From contig NZ_MRSV01000001.1 of NCBI RefSeq assembly GCF_001909285.1, forward strand, positions 1,383,331 to 1,447,330: DNA of 64,000 nt. The letters run 5' to 3'. A program made the translations under genes and the position numbers. Below the pieces are notes generated by a model that was given only the letters and a program-made list of their open reading frames with translations, was not told the DNA's origin and did not search any database. This DNA is from Exiguobacterium profundum. GTDB taxonomy: Bacteria; Bacillota; Bacilli; Exiguobacteriales; Exiguobacteriaceae. Positions 16,369 through 25,366 of this stretch are shown one piece after another; within the stretch, counting starts at the first letter, position 1, and each line of letters begins with the position of its first letter.

Positions 16369-17163
16369 ATGGAACGGAATGAGCTAAGACGTTATCTAGA
16401 ATCGCATTTTAATGAGGAATACCGTACTTCTTACGACCGTGAGAATGAGGTGCTGCGCGTCGAACGAAAATCTGACCGTTTTGGGGTCAATATTCGCCTT
16501 GCGCCGATTGTAGCAAAGGCTAAGACACGCGGTACGGTTGCCGTCGATGAAGTCATCGAGTATATCGAATCAGCGATGAAGGCGGATGATCACATCTCCC
16601 TCACGGGAAATGAAGATGCCATCTATCCGGTCATTCGTTCGAACTCTTTCTCGAAGACGAAAAAAAATGGAGAAACACTTGCATTCACCCCGCACACGGC
16701 CGAGACCGCTATTTTTTATGCGCTGTTCCGCGGGAACGGGTATCGATTGATTGAAGAACGGCACCTTTCGGATGAGATGACGCTCGACCGCATCGAACGA
16801 ATCGCCCGTGAGAATGTGAAAAAACTACCGACCGAGATGAAGCAAGACGAAGTGGCTGGGAATCCCTTCTACTTCTTATCAACTCGCGATGGCTACGAGG
16901 CGTCTCGTGTGTTAAATGATGAGTTTCTCCGGATGATAGAACGACGGATTGAAGGGGATATGCTCGTCGGTGTCCCACATCAGGATGTGATGATCGTTGC
17001 GGACATTCGAAATGACCAAGGGTATGATGCGATGCAGCAATTGATGTTTGATTTCTTCACAAATGGTCGGATTCCTATAACTGCACTCGCCTTTCACTAT
17101 GAGGCGGGGGAACTTGAACCGATTTTTATTGTCGGAAAAAAGACCCCGCCATCGAACACATAA
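16369..17163 (+). CDS. ytpQ: DUF1444 family protein YtpQ
   Basis: A 264-residue soluble protein of the DUF1444 family, found in Bacillales between ytpP and ytpR. Recognisable stretches are FGVNIRLAPIVAKAK (about residue 40), IYPVIRSNSF (about 85) and NPFYFLSTRDGYEASRVLN (about 165). The function is unknown. It is 6 bases from ytpP and 48 bases before ytpR, and probably shares their transcript. Confidence 0.85.
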   Translation: MERNELRRYLESHFNEEYRTSYDRENEVLRVERKSDRFGVNIRLAPIVAKAKTRGTVAVDEVIEYIESAMKADDHISLTGNEDAIYPVIRSNSFSKTKKNGETLAFTPHTAETAIFYALFRGNGYRLIEERHLSDEMTLDRIERIARENVKKLPTEMKQDEVAGNPFYFLSTRDGYEASRVLNDEFLRMIERRIEGDMLVGVPHQDVMIVADIRNDQGYDAMQQLMFDFFTNGRIPITALAFHYEAGELEPIFIVGKKTPPSNT

Positions 17164-17211
17164 TCTGATAAAATAAGTGAGATGAGTTTGAAAGAAGGGA
17201 CGTAGGAACGT

Positions 17212-17832
17212 ATGCAAATGAATGTGTTTTACAACCGAGAAGGAATCGGTGATGTACTCATGGTGTTGTTGAAAGAAGGAGAAAGACATCATCAATCTGT
17301 CGAGCGGACGGGAGATGTGGCAATCGTCAAGTCAGCAGACGGGGAAGTGAACGGGTACAACCTGTTTCAAGCGAGTCAACATGTTGATGTGACAGGATGG
17401 AATGGTCCGGTTGAGTTGACAGTAGGATTAGTGGAACAGTTGCAAAGCATCTTGAATGACAACGGGATTGAAGAGGACTTTTCGTGGGTTGACGTGACAC
17501 CGAAGTTTGTCGTAGGTTATGTCGAAAGCGCAGTGAAGCACCCGGACGCTCACAAATTGTCGATCTGCCAAGTTCAAATCGACCAAGGGACTGTTCAGAT
17601 TGTATGTGGCGCACCTAATGTAGCAACCGGACAAAAAGTCGTTGTCGCAAAACCGGGTGCGGTTATGCCGACTGGTTTGATTATCCGTCCATCTGCACTC
17701 CGTGGTGAAAGTTCACACGGGATGATTTGTTCTGCCCGTGAATTAAACCTTCCGAACGCCCAAAAAAAAAAAGGAATTTTAGTATTAGATGACGAATATG
17801 AAGTAGGTACAGCATTTAAAATCGGTCGCTAA
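17212..17832 (+). CDS. ytpR: tRNA-binding OB-fold protein YtpR
   Basis: A 206-residue protein whose C-terminal half is the EMAP/PheT-type tRNA-binding OB fold: VGYVESAVKHPDAHKLSICQV, then IVCGAPNVATGQKVVVAKPGAVMP and GESSHGMICSARELNL. The N-terminal 90 residues form the YtpR-specific domain. It may bind tRNA or structured RNA; the role is not established. An A11 tract at 17762-17772 encodes three Lys near the C-terminus and could slip. Confidence 0.88.
   Translation: MQMNVFYNREGIGDVLMVLLKEGERHHQSVERTGDVAIVKSADGEVNGYNLFQASQHVDVTGWNGPVELTVGLVEQLQSILNDNGIEEDFSWVDVTPKFVVGYVESAVKHPDAHKLSICQVQIDQGTVQIVCGAPNVATGQKVVVAKPGAVMPTGLIIRPSALRGESSHGMICSARELNLPNAQKKKGILVLDDEYEVGTAFKIGR
17762..17772 (+). repeat. 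A11 tract inside ytpR
   Basis: Eleven consecutive A in frame within the last 25 codons of ytpR. A one-base slip would replace the C-terminal end. Confidence 0.9.
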
Positions 17833-17848
17833 ATTCGACCGATTTTTT
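17819..17848 (+). terminator. Terminator overlapping the end of ytpR
   Basis: AAATCGGTCG and CGACCGATTT form a 10-bp stem with a 7-base loop that includes the ytpR stop, followed by six T. Confidence 0.85.
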
Positions 17849-17886
17849 GTTAAATATGGATTGAGTGAAAAAGCGAGGAATCAAGT

Positions 17887-18594
17887 ATGGATGCATATGA
17901 ACGTTCACTGAAGCAACAAGCAGAGCGAATCAAACGAGAACTGTCGAAAGAAGGACAAAAAGGTTCCCCTCCGCCAAAGGTAGAGGTAACCGAGGAATTT
18001 ATTCCGTCAGACGTCCCGTCACCGATTTATGGATATGCTCGTCCGAAACCAAAGATTGTCCTTCCGGTCGAACACTCTCCTGAAACGAGAGATGCGTATG
18101 ATTCAGCGATGGAATCTACTCATTCTGCGACGGAAGAGCTGAACCGAGAGTCATCTACTGAAACCGTCTCTGAACCTGAATGGAGTGAAGAGTCCAACGA
18201 GCTGATTTCCGGGGAAATTGAAATTGAAGACAAATCGATTCTTGGTGAAGTTTCGATTCTTGATAATGGCTTTTCATCTGTTTTTATGCAATCAACAGAT
18301 TTATCTCGTTCAAAAAAGGAGACAGTCGTGGAGGCTCAACAAGATGCCACTCCTCAAACTGACCTAGATATTGATGGATTGGCGGAACAAATTGGTCCGT
18401 CGATCGAGCAGATTGCAGAAACATTACAAACACCATCTGAACAGAAAGGAATGCCTTCTGACACAGATTTGACACCAGCGGTTCAAGTCTCATTTAAAGC
18501 GGATCAACCGCCTGTGAATGTGATGATGACGCCAAAAGATCGGATGGCGATGTACCGTAGCCGACGACTTGCACAAAAAAACAATAATCTGTAA
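17887..18594 (+). CDS. SftA N-terminal-like protein lacking the DNA translocase motor
   Basis: A 235-residue acidic, low-complexity protein. The segment SDVPSPIYGYARP (about residues 40-52) and the end NVMMTPKDRMAMYRSRR recall the linker parts of SftA, the soluble FtsK-type DNA translocase encoded at this spot in B. subtilis (between ytpR and murC). The ATPase motor, with Walker A and B motifs and about 500 residues, is absent: the frame stops at TAA 18592-18594 and murC's promoter follows at once. It may be a divisome-interacting remnant or a deliberately short version. The relationship to SftA is inferred from position and two short motifs. Confidence 0.6.
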   Translation: MDAYERSLKQQAERIKRELSKEGQKGSPPPKVEVTEEFIPSDVPSPIYGYARPKPKIVLPVEHSPETRDAYDSAMESTHSATEELNRESSTETVSEPEWSEESNELISGEIEIEDKSILGEVSILDNGFSSVFMQSTDLSRSKKETVVEAQQDATPQTDLDIDGLAEQIGPSIEQIAETLQTPSEQKGMPSDTDLTPAVQVSFKADQPPVNVMMTPKDRMAMYRSRRLAQKNNNL

Positions 18595-18614
18595 TAGCAC
18601 GATTCTGTGAGTTT

Positions 18615-18623
18615 TGCTATAAT
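18615..18623 (+). promoter_or_regulatory. Extended -10 promoter of murC
   Basis: TG-C-TATAAT is a perfect extended -10; the -35 region is weak. It lies about 57 bases before the murC start. Confidence 0.6.
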
Positions 18624-18679
18624 GACAAAGGTTTGTCGCATTTTGACGAGCCGCAATGAATTAGGGGGGCTATTTACAG

Positions 18680-19987
18680 ATGAACCGTTATCACTTCGTC
18701 GGAATTAAAGGAACGGGCATGAGTCCTTTAGCTCAAATTTTATTTGATATGAACAATGAGGTCCGTGGATCGGACGTTGAAAAAGCATTTTTTACAGAAG
18801 AAGCATTGAACCGTAAAGGGATTGAAATTTTGCCATTCGATCCTGAAAATATTTCGGAAGACCAAATCGTTGTACAAGGAAACGCGTTCAGTGATGATCA
18901 TCCAGAAATCGTGCGTGCACGTGAACTCGGATTGACGATTTATAAGTATTACGAGTTTTTAGGTGAACTCGCGAACCATTACACGAGCGTCGCCATCACT
19001 GGGTCGCACGGGAAAACGTCAACGACGGGATTACTTGCACACGTCATGCGTGGAATCGAACCGACATCGTTCTTAATCGGCGATGGAACGGGAGAGGGAG
19101 TGGCGGATTCGAAGAACTTTGTCTTCGAAGCTTGTGAGTACAAACGACATTTCTTATACTACCGTCCAGACTACGCGATTATGACGAATATCGACTTTGA
19201 CCATTCGGACTATTTCTCTGGTCTTGATGATGTCATTGACGCATTCCAAGAAATGGCGAAACAAGTGAAGAAAGGAATCATTGCTTGTGGCGATGATGAA
19301 AATCTTCAACACATCCAAGCAAACGTGCCGCTCGTCTATTACGGTTTCGGGACGCACAATGATTTCCGTGCTGAACAGGTCACATCGACAGAAAATGGAA
19401 CGACATTTGATGTCTTTTTACGTGATGACTTCTACGGGACATTCCGGATTCCTGGATATGGAGACCACAGCGTGTTGAATGCGCTTGCCGTCATTGCGAC
19501 ATGTGACTACGAGAACTTGCCGAAAGAATTGGTAAAAGAACGTCTTGAAACGTTCAACGGTGTAAAACGCCGATTCAGTGAATCGATGTTAAACGATCAA
19601 GTGCTTGTCGATGACTATGCGCATCATCCGCGTGAGATTAGTGCAACGGTAGAAGCAGCTCGGAAAAAGTATGGCAATCGAGAAGTCGTTGCAATCTTCC
19701 AACCACATACGTATACACGCTTGAAATCATTCATGGACGACTTTGCGACGGCATTGGCCGAAGCAGACACTGTCTATTTATGTGATATTTTCGGTTCAGC
19801 ACGTGAGCAAGAAGGGACGGTCACCATCGAAGACCTTCAATCACGAATCGAAGGAGCACATATCTTAAAACGTGGTGGTACAAACGTGTTACGCAACCAT
19901 GCCGATGCCGTGCTCTTATTCATGGGTGCCGGTGATATTCAAACGTATCAGCGCGAATATGAAGAAGTTGTAAAACTTGAAGCGTAA
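18680..19987 (+). CDS. murC: UDP-N-acetylmuramate--L-alanine ligase MurC
   Basis: MurC adds L-Ala to UDP-MurNAc, the first step of the peptidoglycan stem peptide, using ATP. The 435-residue protein has [14 protein letters not shown] at the N-terminus (UDP-substrate Rossmann domain), [12 protein letters not shown] near residue 108 (ATP P-loop), [12 protein letters not shown] (about 150), [10 protein letters not shown] (about 173) and [10 protein letters not shown] (about 313) in the C-terminal domain. Start ATG follows GGGGGG-rich purines at 18664. Position is conserved with Bacillus. Confidence 0.97.
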   Translation: MNRYHFVGIKGTGMSPLAQILFDMNNEVRGSDVEKAFFTEEALNRKGIEILPFDPENISEDQIVVQGNAFSDDHPEIVRARELGLTIYKYYEFLGELANHYTSVAITGSHGKTSTTGLLAHVMRGIEPTSFLIGDGTGEGVADSKNFVFEACEYKRHFLYYRPDYAIMTNIDFDHSDYFSGLDDVIDAFQEMAKQVKKGIIACGDDENLQHIQANVPLVYYGFGTHNDFRAEQVTSTENGTTFDVFLRDDFYGTFRIPGYGDHSVLNALAVIATCDYENLPKELVKERLETFNGVKRRFSESMLNDQVLVDDYAHHPREISATVEAARKKYGNREVVAIFQPHTYTRLKSFMDDFATALAEADTVYLCDIFGSAREQEGTVTIEDLQSRIEGAHILKRGGTNVLRNHADAVLLFMGAGDIQTYQREYEEVVKLEA

Positions 19988-19992
19988 GTGTG

Positions 19993-20019
19993 AAAGGGAG
20001 ACGAAAGTCTCTCTTTTTT
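19993..20019 (+). terminator. Terminator after murC
   Basis: AGGGAGAC and GTCTCTCT pair (one G-U) around a GAAA tetraloop, followed by a T run. Confidence 0.8.
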
Positions 20020-20084
20020 ATGTTTAGTTATCCAAAATCTCGGTAATAGTAGTATCGATGAATATGACAAAGGAGATGTTAGGA

Positions 20085-20537
20085 ATGGCTAGTCAAGTTG
20101 CACTCAACACCTTAAACAAAGAAGTAGCGAACTATGGATTGCTGTTTGTAAAACTTCATAATTATCACTGGTATATTAGTGGACCGCATTTCTTCACGTA
20201 TCATGAAAAACTAGAAGAACTCTATAATTTAGTGGCAGAACTCTACGATGATGTGGCAGAACGACTCCTTATGAATGACGGCGAACCATTTGCGACGATG
20301 AAAGAGTATCTCGAACATTCAACGTTAAAAGAAGGCGATCGTCATGCCGAGACAGATCAGATGATCAAAGATATCATCAGTGACTTCAAACAAATCCGTC
20401 AAGAGATGCAAGATGCGATGGAGAAATTTGAGGACGGCGATGAGGCGATTGAAGATACATTCGTTTCTCATATCGAGCGACTCGAAAAAGAAATTTGGAT
20501 GATGTCTGCCGCCCTCGGGAAGAAAACAAAATTATAA
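20085..20537 (+). CDS. dps: Dps-family ferritin-like DNA-protection protein
   Basis: A 150-residue mini-ferritin that stores iron and detoxifies peroxide, forming dodecamers in the cytoplasm. The ferroxidase ligands are visible: LHNYHWYISG (His about 32) and YHEKLEELYNLVAELYDDVAERLL (Asp/Glu, about 47-63). AAGGAG (20070-20075) is nine bases from ATG 20085; ATG 20058 upstream lacks a ribosome site. It stands alone between two terminators. No PerR box was recognised. Confidence 0.92.
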   Translation: MASQVALNTLNKEVANYGLLFVKLHNYHWYISGPHFFTYHEKLEELYNLVAELYDDVAERLLMNDGEPFATMKEYLEHSTLKEGDRHAETDQMIKDIISDFKQIRQEMQDAMEKFEDGDEAIEDTFVSHIERLEKEIWMMSAALGKKTKL

Positions 20538-20541
20538 ATAT

Positions 20542-20578
20542 AAAGAATGGTGCACCTGAAAAAGGCGCACCATTCTTT
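20542..20578. terminator. Bidirectional terminator between dps and the M29 peptidase
   Basis: AAAGAATGGTGC pairs with GCACCATTCTTT around a loop containing ACCTGAAAAAGGC. Both genes converge on it. Confidence 0.82.
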
Positions 20579-20581
20579 ATA

Positions 20582-21694
20582 TTATTTCAAGTTTTCTGGA
20601 TTGAGCGGAAGCAACGCATCGATGACGAAACGTCCATCTTTTCGGATGAGCAAATCGTCGAACCAGATTTCGCCGCCACCGTAATCCGGGCGCTGGATGT
20701 TGACGAGATCCCAGTGGACAGATGAGTTGTTGCCGTTATAAGCCTCATCATACGCTTGACCAGGTGTGAAATGGAAGCTTCCATCAATTTTCTCATCGAA
20801 GAGAATATCCTTCATTGGATGTTGGATGTATGGGTTCACACCGATGGCGAACTCACCGACATAACGCGCACCTTCATCCGTGTTGAACACCTCATTGATC
20901 CGTTCTGTATCGTTCGCTGTCGCATCTACAATCTTCCCGTCTTTAAACGTCAACTTCACATTCTCGAACGTGAAGCCTTGATATGGAGATGGCGTATTGT
21001 ATGTGATGACACCATTGACCGAGTCTTTGACCGGTGCTGTGAACACTTCACCGTCCGGAATGTTCATCTGACCAGAACACTTGATGGCTGGGATGTCTAA
21101 AATCGAGAATGAAAGATCGGTACCTGGTCCTTTCAATGTCACGCGATCTGTCTTATTCATTAACTCGACTAGCGCATCCATCGCACGGTCCATTTTTCCG
21201 TAATCGTTTGTACAGACATTGAAATAGAAGTCTTCGAACGCTTCTGTCGATTTTCCAGCGAGTTGCGCCATCGATGGGGATGGATAGCGGAGAACGACCC
21301 ATTTCGTTCCTTTAACACGGTCTTCGGTATGCATTTTCCCAAGTGTGGCACCGACAAGTTTTTGCTGTTCGTTTGGAACGTCTGACAACTCGTTAATGTT
21401 ATCACCAGCACGTAAGCCGATGTAGGCATCCATTGCTTGCATCTGTTTACGTTCGATGTCGGCCATCAGTTCGAGTTGTTCACGGCTTGCGCCTGTATAC
21501 AACTTACGTAAGATACGGCTCTCTTTTAAGAGAACGAAAGGATGTCCCCCTGCTTCGTATGCCTTTTCGACGAGTGCTTCAACGAGCGACTCTTCGACGC
21601 CGAAGTTCTCAATTAATACCTTTTCCCCCGGTTGTAGCTTGACGGAATAATTGATTAAACCGTCAGCTAATTGTGTAATTCTTGGATCTCTCAC
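20582..21694 (-). CDS. M29 family metallo-aminopeptidase (AmpS/PepS type)
   Basis: A cytoplasmic aminopeptidase of 370 residues with family M29 features: GEKVLIENFGVEESLVEALVEKAYEAGGHPFV at the N-terminus, then DLSFSILD, FTAPVKDSVNG (Glu/Asp ligands nearby), YVGEFAIGVNP, and the C-terminal SVHWDLV and GEIWFDDLLI. Substrate preference is not readable. It is monocistronic, starting at ATG 21694 next to an AGGGGTGAT ribosome site. Confidence 0.9.
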   Translation of the reverse strand: MRDPRITQLADGLINYSVKLQPGEKVLIENFGVEESLVEALVEKAYEAGGHPFVLLKESRILRKLYTGASREQLELMADIERKQMQAMDAYIGLRAGDNINELSDVPNEQQKLVGATLGKMHTEDRVKGTKWVVLRYPSPSMAQLAGKSTEAFEDFYFNVCTNDYGKMDRAMDALVELMNKTDRVTLKGPGTDLSFSILDIPAIKCSGQMNIPDGEVFTAPVKDSVNGVITYNTPSPYQGFTFENVKLTFKDGKIVDATANDTERINEVFNTDEGARYVGEFAIGVNPYIQHPMKDILFDEKIDGSFHFTPGQAYDEAYNGNNSSVHWDLVNIQRPDYGGGEIWFDDLLIRKDGRFVIDALLPLNPENLK

Positions 21695-21818
21695 ACGATC
21701 ACCCCTAATTTTTTTTATTTATTTCTATTTTAGTGTAATCGAAAACACAAAAACGGGTAAAGGAATAATCAGACCGAATGGCGAAAACGGTTGTAGCAAA
21801 TCTTTTCAGTCATAATGG

Positions 21819-21827
21819 TGCTATAAT
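21819..21827 (+). promoter_or_regulatory. Extended -10 promoter of ytxGH
   Basis: TG-C-TATAAT about 37 bases before ytxG, the same extended -10 form as at murC. Confidence 0.6.
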
Positions 21828-21863
21828 GAAACAAGAAACGATTGAATAGGAGGAATGGATTGA

Positions 21864-22376
21864 ATGGAGATCACATTAGGAGGCATCGCTGGGCTAATTG
21901 CGGCGCTCGCGTTTGTCGTACTCGTCATCTTCTTGGCGCGTGTCTTGTCGAATGTAAATCGTACACTCGGAAGCGTCGCCAATACGACCGAAAATTTAGA
22001 ACGCCAGCTCGATGGAATCACGATGGAAGTGACGGCGCTCTTACATAAGACGAACCGTCTCGTAGACAACGTCGAAGAAAAAACAGAATTGCTCGCACCT
22101 GTCGCTCATGCGCTTGATGAGCTAGGGACATCATTGAACGAGGTAACCGAGTCTGTTCGTACCGTCTCGACTTCTGTCCATTCGGCAGCGGACGAAAACA
22201 AAGAACAGATTGCGCAAGCAGTCCGATGGGGATCGGTTGCGGTCGAATTGTTCAAGAAGAACAAACCTGAATCTTCTACTACAAAAGAACGTCCACGTCG
22301 TCGCACACGACGCGAGAAGAAAGCAGAAACACCTGTATCACCTGATTTGATTCAAACGGATGATACGATCAAATAA
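21864..22376 (+). CDS. ytxG: DUF948 membrane-anchored coiled-coil protein YtxG
   Basis: A 170-residue protein with one N-terminal span (LGGIAGLIAALAFVVLVIFLARVL) followed by heptad-rich helix (VNRTLGSVANTTENLERQL...) and a basic tail (RPRRRTRREKK). This is the DUF948 layout. In Bacillus the ytxGH pair is a general-stress (sigma-B) operon; no sigma-B promoter was recognised here. AGGAGG is nine bases before the ATG. It precedes ytxH by 25 bases. Confidence 0.87.
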   Translation: MEITLGGIAGLIAALAFVVLVIFLARVLSNVNRTLGSVANTTENLERQLDGITMEVTALLHKTNRLVDNVEEKTELLAPVAHALDELGTSLNEVTESVRTVSTSVHSAADENKEQIAQAVRWGSVAVELFKKNKPESSTTKERPRRRTRREKKAETPVSPDLIQTDDTIK

Positions 22377-22401
22377 GTTAATCTCGGGGAGGAACTCACA
22401 C

Positions 22402-22950
22402 ATGACAGACCAAAAGCAATCAACAGAACAGAATCAATCAAGTAGCGGATTTTTGACGGGTGTCATTCTCGGAGGGATTGTTGGAGCGGCAGTCGCGTTA
22501 TTGACGTCTCCAAAAAACGGACGTGAAGTCCGGACGTACCTTGATGAGAAGACGTCAACATCGCGAGAGCGTCTGACTGTCAAATCGAAAGAGATGCGTG
22601 AGAAAGCAGAACCGGTCGTCGGGGAATGGATTAAAGTGGCGAGCGATAAGGCGGCACCTGTCCTCAATATCGTAAAAGATAAGGCACGCGAAGCTGCAGA
22701 ATTGAAGCAACAAATCGATGAAGATGAGCTTTCGATTGAAGAGGCGATGGAAAAAGCAGATCAACTCGTTGCGGAAGCAGAATCGGAAGTGAAGGAACAG
22801 ATGGACCGCGCGGCTGAAGAAGAAAAGCCATCGAACGCATCGGATTCAGAGTCTGACGATTCGCTCGAAGCACCTGTCAATGAGTTGCTCGACGAGGAAT
22901 CGAAAGAAGAACTAGAAGATTTAAAGAAAGACATAAAAAAAAATGAGTAA
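22402..22950 (+). CDS. ytxH: YtxH-domain stress protein
   Basis: A 182-residue protein with the YtxH/gas-vesicle-associated motif FLTGVILGGIVGAAVALLTSPKNGREVR at residues 17-44, a glycine-rich single span, followed by a long charged helix of Lys/Glu/Ala repeats and an acidic C-terminus. GGGGAGG precedes ATG 22402. It is co-transcribed with ytxG and followed by a terminator. The biochemical role is unknown. Confidence 0.87.
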   Translation: MTDQKQSTEQNQSSSGFLTGVILGGIVGAAVALLTSPKNGREVRTYLDEKTSTSRERLTVKSKEMREKAEPVVGEWIKVASDKAAPVLNIVKDKAREAAELKQQIDEDELSIEEAMEKADQLVAEAESEVKEQMDRAAEEEKPSNASDSESDDSLEAPVNELLDEESKEELEDLKKDIKKNE

Positions 22951-22955
22951 TTCGT

Positions 22956-22984
22956 AAGGACCGAATGGATTCGGTCCTTTTTTT
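22956..22984 (+). terminator. Terminator after ytxGH
   Basis: AAGGACCGAA and TTCGGTCCTT form a 10-bp stem with a 4-base loop, followed by a T run. Confidence 0.88.
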
Positions 22985-23084
22985 GTTTTTTTTTGTGACG
23001 TAGAAGGTTTCCTTATGACAAAGCGCACAAAGTTCGATATAATTAGGAATCTGGAAAGAACGGCTTAGGAATGAGAGGGAAACT

Positions 23085-24176
23085 ATGAGTCCACAAGATC
23101 AATTGAATCGATTACGTCGAGAAATGGATGAATTGAACCATGAAATGCTCGACTTGCTTAGTCGGCGCGGTACACTTGCCGTCGAAATTGGAAAAATTAA
23201 ACGTCTTCAAGGTGTCGAACGTTATGATCCGGTCCGAGAGCGAGAGATGCTTGATTTTATTGCCGCATCAAACCAAGGGCCGTTTGAAACGTCACGTCTT
23301 CAACATATCTTTAAAGAAGTCTTTAAAGCGTCTGCTGAATTACAAGGAGAAGATCGAGATAAAACGCTTCTCGTTTCGCGTAAACGTCAACCGGAAGACA
23401 CGTTGGTCCATATGAAAGATGTGACGATCGGAAACGGCCGTCCACAATTGATTGCAGGACCATGTGCCGTAGAGTCTTTCGAACAAGTGAATGCGGTCGC
23501 AGAAAAGCTTGCATTGTCTGGTGTTAAAATCATGCGAGGCGGTGCTTATAAACCGCGTACGTCACCTTACGATTTTCAAGGCTTAGGTTTTGAGGGATTG
23601 AAACTGTTAAAGACGGCAGCTGACCGACATGACCTACGAGTCATCACAGAAATCATGACTCCTGGCGCAGTGGAATCGGCGTTACCGTATGTTGACATCA
23701 TTCAAGTCGGAGCTCGCAACATGCAGAACTTCGATTTGTTAAAAGAAGTTGGGAAGACAGACAAACCGGTCTTGTTGAAGCGCGGATTATCCGCTACAAT
23801 CGAAGAGTTCATTTATGCGGCAGAGTACATTATGGCGAGCGGGAACAGCCAAGTCATCTTGTGCGAGCGGGGAATTCGAACGTATGAACGTGCGACACGC
23901 AATACGTTGGACATTACCGCTGTGCCGATTTTGAAGCAAGAGACGCATCTGCCTGTTATGGTAGACGTCACGCATTCGACCGGTCGTCGTGATTTATTGT
24001 TGCCAGCTGCAAAAGCGGCCCTTGCAATCGGAGCTGACGGTGTGATGGTAGAAGTGCACCCGAATCCGGCGATCGCCCTCTCGGACGCGCAACAACAATT
24101 GGACTTCGATCAATTCGATCAATTTGTGGAAGGACTCACGGTCCAGTTTCCCCAACTTGATTTGGTGAAAAAGTAA
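23085..24176 (+). CDS. aroA: Bifunctional chorismate mutase / DAHP synthase
   Basis: One protein of 363 residues carries two shikimate-pathway activities. Residues 1-85 are an AroH-like helical chorismate mutase domain ([30 protein letters not shown]) which in Bacillus also serves as the allosteric sensor. Residues 100-363 are the KDO8P-like DAHP synthase: [53 protein letters not shown] and [11 protein letters not shown]. The symbol follows B. subtilis usage and does not mean EPSP synthase. Monocistronic; ccpA follows. Confidence 0.96.
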   Translation: MSPQDQLNRLRREMDELNHEMLDLLSRRGTLAVEIGKIKRLQGVERYDPVREREMLDFIAASNQGPFETSRLQHIFKEVFKASAELQGEDRDKTLLVSRKRQPEDTLVHMKDVTIGNGRPQLIAGPCAVESFEQVNAVAEKLALSGVKIMRGGAYKPRTSPYDFQGLGFEGLKLLKTAADRHDLRVITEIMTPGAVESALPYVDIIQVGARNMQNFDLLKEVGKTDKPVLLKRGLSATIEEFIYAAEYIMASGNSQVILCERGIRTYERATRNTLDITAVPILKQETHLPVMVDVTHSTGRRDLLLPAAKAALAIGADGVMVEVHPNPAIALSDAQQQLDFDQFDQFVEGLTVQFPQLDLVKK

Positions 24177-24186
24177 GCTTTCCAAA

Positions 24187-24200
24187 TGGAAACGTTTTAT
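24187..24200 (+). promoter_or_regulatory. Weak cre-like site upstream of ccpA
   Basis: TGGAAACGTTTTAT matches the CcpA operator pattern TGWAARCGYTWNCW at all but two positions. It overlaps the aroA terminator region, about 105 bases before ccpA. Autoregulation is possible but weakly supported. Confidence 0.3.
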
Positions 24201-24207
24201 ATCGCAT

Positions 24208-24250
24208 GAAGACAGGGTAAATGGATGACAGATACCTGTCTTCCTTTTTT
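24208..24250 (+). terminator. Terminator after aroA
   Basis: GAAGACAGG and CCTGTCTTC form a 9-bp stem with an 18-base loop, followed by six T. Confidence 0.75.
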
Positions 24251-24303
24251 AAGACGTTTTATGAAAACTTTTTGAAAATCAGTTCTTGTAGGAGGAGTAG
24301 TTT

Positions 24304-25317
24304 ATGAATAGTAACAACGTAACAATCTATGATGTGGCACGAGAAGCCGGGGTGTCGATGGCGACCGTCTCTCGTGTCGTCAACGGAAACCCGAACGTCA
24401 AACCGACAACACGCAAGAAAGTACAGGATGCGATTGACCGTCTTGGTTATCGTCCGAACGCCGTCGCACGTGGACTAGCAAGCAAGAAAACGACAACGGT
24501 CGGTGTCATCGTACCGGATATCTCGAACATCTTCTTTGCCGACTTGGCGCGAGGTATCGAAGACGTGGCGACGATGTATAAATACAACATCATCCTTGGT
24601 AACTCAGATTCGAGTCGTGACAAGGAAGTCCATTTACTCAATACGCTATTAGGTAAACAAGTGGACGGTATCATCTTCATGGGTGGACGTTTGCATGAAG
24701 ATCTCGTGGAAGAGTTCAAAAAATCACCAGTTCCAATTGTTCTCGCAGCGACATTGAACCAAGGATATGATCTCCCGGCTGTCAATATCGATTATGAGCA
24801 AGCGGCGTATGACGCGACTCAGATGTTGATCAACCACGGACATGACCGTGTTGGATTCATCACTGGACCACTCGAGCAACAAATCAATGGCGAGAAGAAA
24901 TTTGCCGGTTACCGCCGTGCTCTTGAAGATGCAGGTCTTCCTTTCCATGAGAACGATATGATTCTCGGAAATTATACGTATGCGTCTGGTCTCGAGGCGA
25001 TGCAAAAAATGTTGCAACGTGACGATTGTCCGAAAGCCATCTTCGCAGGGACGGATGAAATGGCACTTGGGGTCATCCATGCGATTCAAGATGCAGGTTA
25101 CTCTGTTCCAAACGATTTCGAAGTCGTCGGTCACGATAACACGCGCCTCGCGACGATGATTCGTCCGAAGTTGACGACGGTCGTTCAACCGATGTACGAT
25201 ATCGGAGCCGTCGCGATGCGTCTCTTGACTAAGATTTTGAACGCGGAAGAAATCGAAGAGAAAAACGTCGTGCTTCCTCACCGAATCGAACGCCGTGACT
25301 CGCTTCGTCAGGACTAA
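24304..25317 (+). CDS. ccpA: Catabolite control protein A, LacI family regulator
   Basis: CcpA with HPr-Ser-P binds cre sites to repress or activate carbon genes. The 337-residue protein has the LacI HTH at residues 6-28 ([29 protein letters not shown]), the hinge [15 protein letters not shown], and a periplasmic-binding-protein core with [24 protein letters not shown] and [23 protein letters not shown], all closely Bacillus CcpA. Start ATG 24304 follows AGGAGGAG. The aroA-ccpA-acuC order is as in B. subtilis. Likely targets in this window are acuA/acsA and citZ. Confidence 0.97.
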   Translation: MNSNNVTIYDVAREAGVSMATVSRVVNGNPNVKPTTRKKVQDAIDRLGYRPNAVARGLASKKTTTVGVIVPDISNIFFADLARGIEDVATMYKYNIILGNSDSSRDKEVHLLNTLLGKQVDGIIFMGGRLHEDLVEEFKKSPVPIVLAATLNQGYDLPAVNIDYEQAAYDATQMLINHGHDRVGFITGPLEQQINGEKKFAGYRRALEDAGLPFHENDMILGNYTYASGLEAMQKMLQRDDCPKAIFAGTDEMALGVIHAIQDAGYSVPNDFEVVGHDNTRLATMIRPKLTTVVQPMYDIGAVAMRLLTKILNAEEIEEKNVVLPHRIERRDSLRQD

Positions 25318-25321
25318 AAGA

Positions 25322-25364
25322 AAAGCTGCCCGTTCATCCATTTTTGAGATGAACGGGCAGCTTT
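25322..25364. terminator. Bidirectional terminator between ccpA and acuC
   Basis: A perfect 17-bp stem begins AAAGCTGCCCGTTCATC, with a 9-base loop and A/T runs on both sides. Confidence 0.9.
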
Positions 25365-25366
25365 AT

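Noticed and set aside
20020-20084. PerR box before dps
   Set aside because: Only scattered TAAT-like fragments; no TTATAAT-N-ATTATAA arrangement.
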